Shown here piece by piece: positions 63,969 to 64,000 of a DNA stretch of 64,000 bases. The position numbers were made by a program, and so were the translations under genes. Source of the stretch: Bigelowiella natans CCMP2755. Taxonomy: Eukaryota > Cercozoa > Chlorarachniophyceae. The number at the start of each line of letters is the position of its first letter. Within the stretch, counting starts at the first letter, position 1. Where the stretch lies: NCBI GenBank assembly GCA_000320545.1, contig ADNK01000067.1:38715-102714 (forward strand). Reading direction: 5' to 3'. The notes beneath the pieces were generated by a model. It was given only the letters and a program-made list of their open reading frames with translations. It did no database searches and was not told where the DNA came from.

Positions 63969-64000
<32 letters not shown>
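59499..64000 (+). CDS. Uncharacterised multi-exon protein, partial (runs off right edge)
   Basis: Supported joins: 59499-59556, 59647-59833, an exon from 59996 to about 60071, then exons giving YPMQPLPPSELLISSSDQ, DLQDAPFLGIYR, GPSQCGDVFAHVSGRFKLFF, CQWIVGLDVSSEEGFLYNEA, IDGIWRIWFGGKWKEAPEIK (up to about 61480), SERKVSTIESRETKQSSRIS (about 61715-61795), LRLKLWIVRKEKE (about 62510-62550), LDAIARKRRVTARNR (about 62710-62755), YKRMKQLEKTTAYFEESSIR (about 63116-63190) and LFHELIGRFLGRNKGLSK (about 63362-63423). N-terminal part acidic and Ser/Thr-rich with a poly-Asp run; the middle reads like a beta-sandwich domain with evenly spaced aromatic residues. No family recognised. Later joins are uncertain. 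Confidence 0.5.
60562..60682 (+). repeat. (CA)n-(AT)n-(GT)n compound microsatellite
   Basis: Imperfect palindromic arrangement: CA run, AT run, then GT run, able to fold as one long hairpin in an intron of the last gene. Confidence 0.95.
61125..61150 (+). repeat. Poly-C tract
   Basis: C run in an intron of the last gene. Confidence 0.9.
62184..62239 (+). repeat. (CT)n followed by (GT)n
   Basis: Compound run; a near-copy of the same arrangement occurs at 62620-62676. Confidence 0.95.
63870..64000 (+). repeat. (GT)n, spacer, (CA)n at the right edge
   Basis: GT run 63870-63903 and CA run 63960-64000 in inverted relation; the CA run reaches the window edge. Confidence 0.95.

Overview
The window is nuclear DNA of an intron-rich, microsatellite-rich protist. 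Almost every protein gene is cut by many short GT-AG introns, simple repeats fill introns and spacers, and one eukaryotic tRNA-Thr is present. Two proteins carry what look like bipartite plastid presequences (signal peptide followed by an Arg/Ser-rich stretch), and neither has a Phe after the signal-peptide cleavage site. That suggests an alga with a complex plastid, possibly a chlorarachniophyte such as Bigelowiella. The lineage call is inference; the eukaryotic, intron-rich nature is seen directly.

Layout. 1-0.76 kb: partial minus-strand gene with a MUL1/GIDE-like domain. 0.76-5.3 kb: repeat-rich island with little sure coding sequence. 5.8-8.6 kb: secreted type-B carboxylesterase (+). 9.3-9.9 kb: organellar-type ribosomal protein uS10 (-). 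10.3-11.8 kb: unknown gene (+). 12.6-21.0 kb: 26-exon aldehyde oxidase/xanthine dehydrogenase-family molybdoflavoenzyme (-), complete. 22.5-27.3 kb: CobW/ZNG1-type metallochaperone GTPase (+). 28.0-33.2 kb: NO66/RIOX-like JmjC protein (-). 34.1-36.3 kb: protein with DPF repeats and a clathrin-box-like motif (+). 36.9-37.8 kb: intronless bacterial-type carbon-nitrogen hydrolase (-). 38.1-40.7 kb: multi-spanning membrane protein ending in a WW domain (+). 41.5-45.9 kb: short-chain dehydrogenase with a plastid/thylakoid presequence (+). 46.9 kb: tRNA-Thr (-). 47.3-48.9 kb: CHAT-domain (caspase-like) protein (+). 49.6-51.1 kb: seven-helix membrane protein (-). 51.9-55.4 kb: RhoGEF-PH-FYVE-like-C2 protein (+). 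57.1-59.0 kb: FKBP prolyl isomerase with signal peptide and C-terminal membrane anchor (-). 59.5-64 kb: unknown multi-exon gene running off the right edge (+).

The genes do not form an operon or one pathway; this is ordinary eukaryotic gene order. Many are convergent, and the convergent pairs are separated by 0.6-1.4 kb spacers with a distinctive vocabulary rich in TGCATG and CTAG words, which may be a 3'-end or terminator element. Intron-exon joins were worked out by hand from reading frame, GT/AG sites and family conservation; where a junction did not close, the entry says so. The most unusual items are the CHAT protein, the NO66-like protein whose HxD iron motif reads H-A-N, the bacterial-type hydrolase with a presequence, and the recurrent 3' spacer words.
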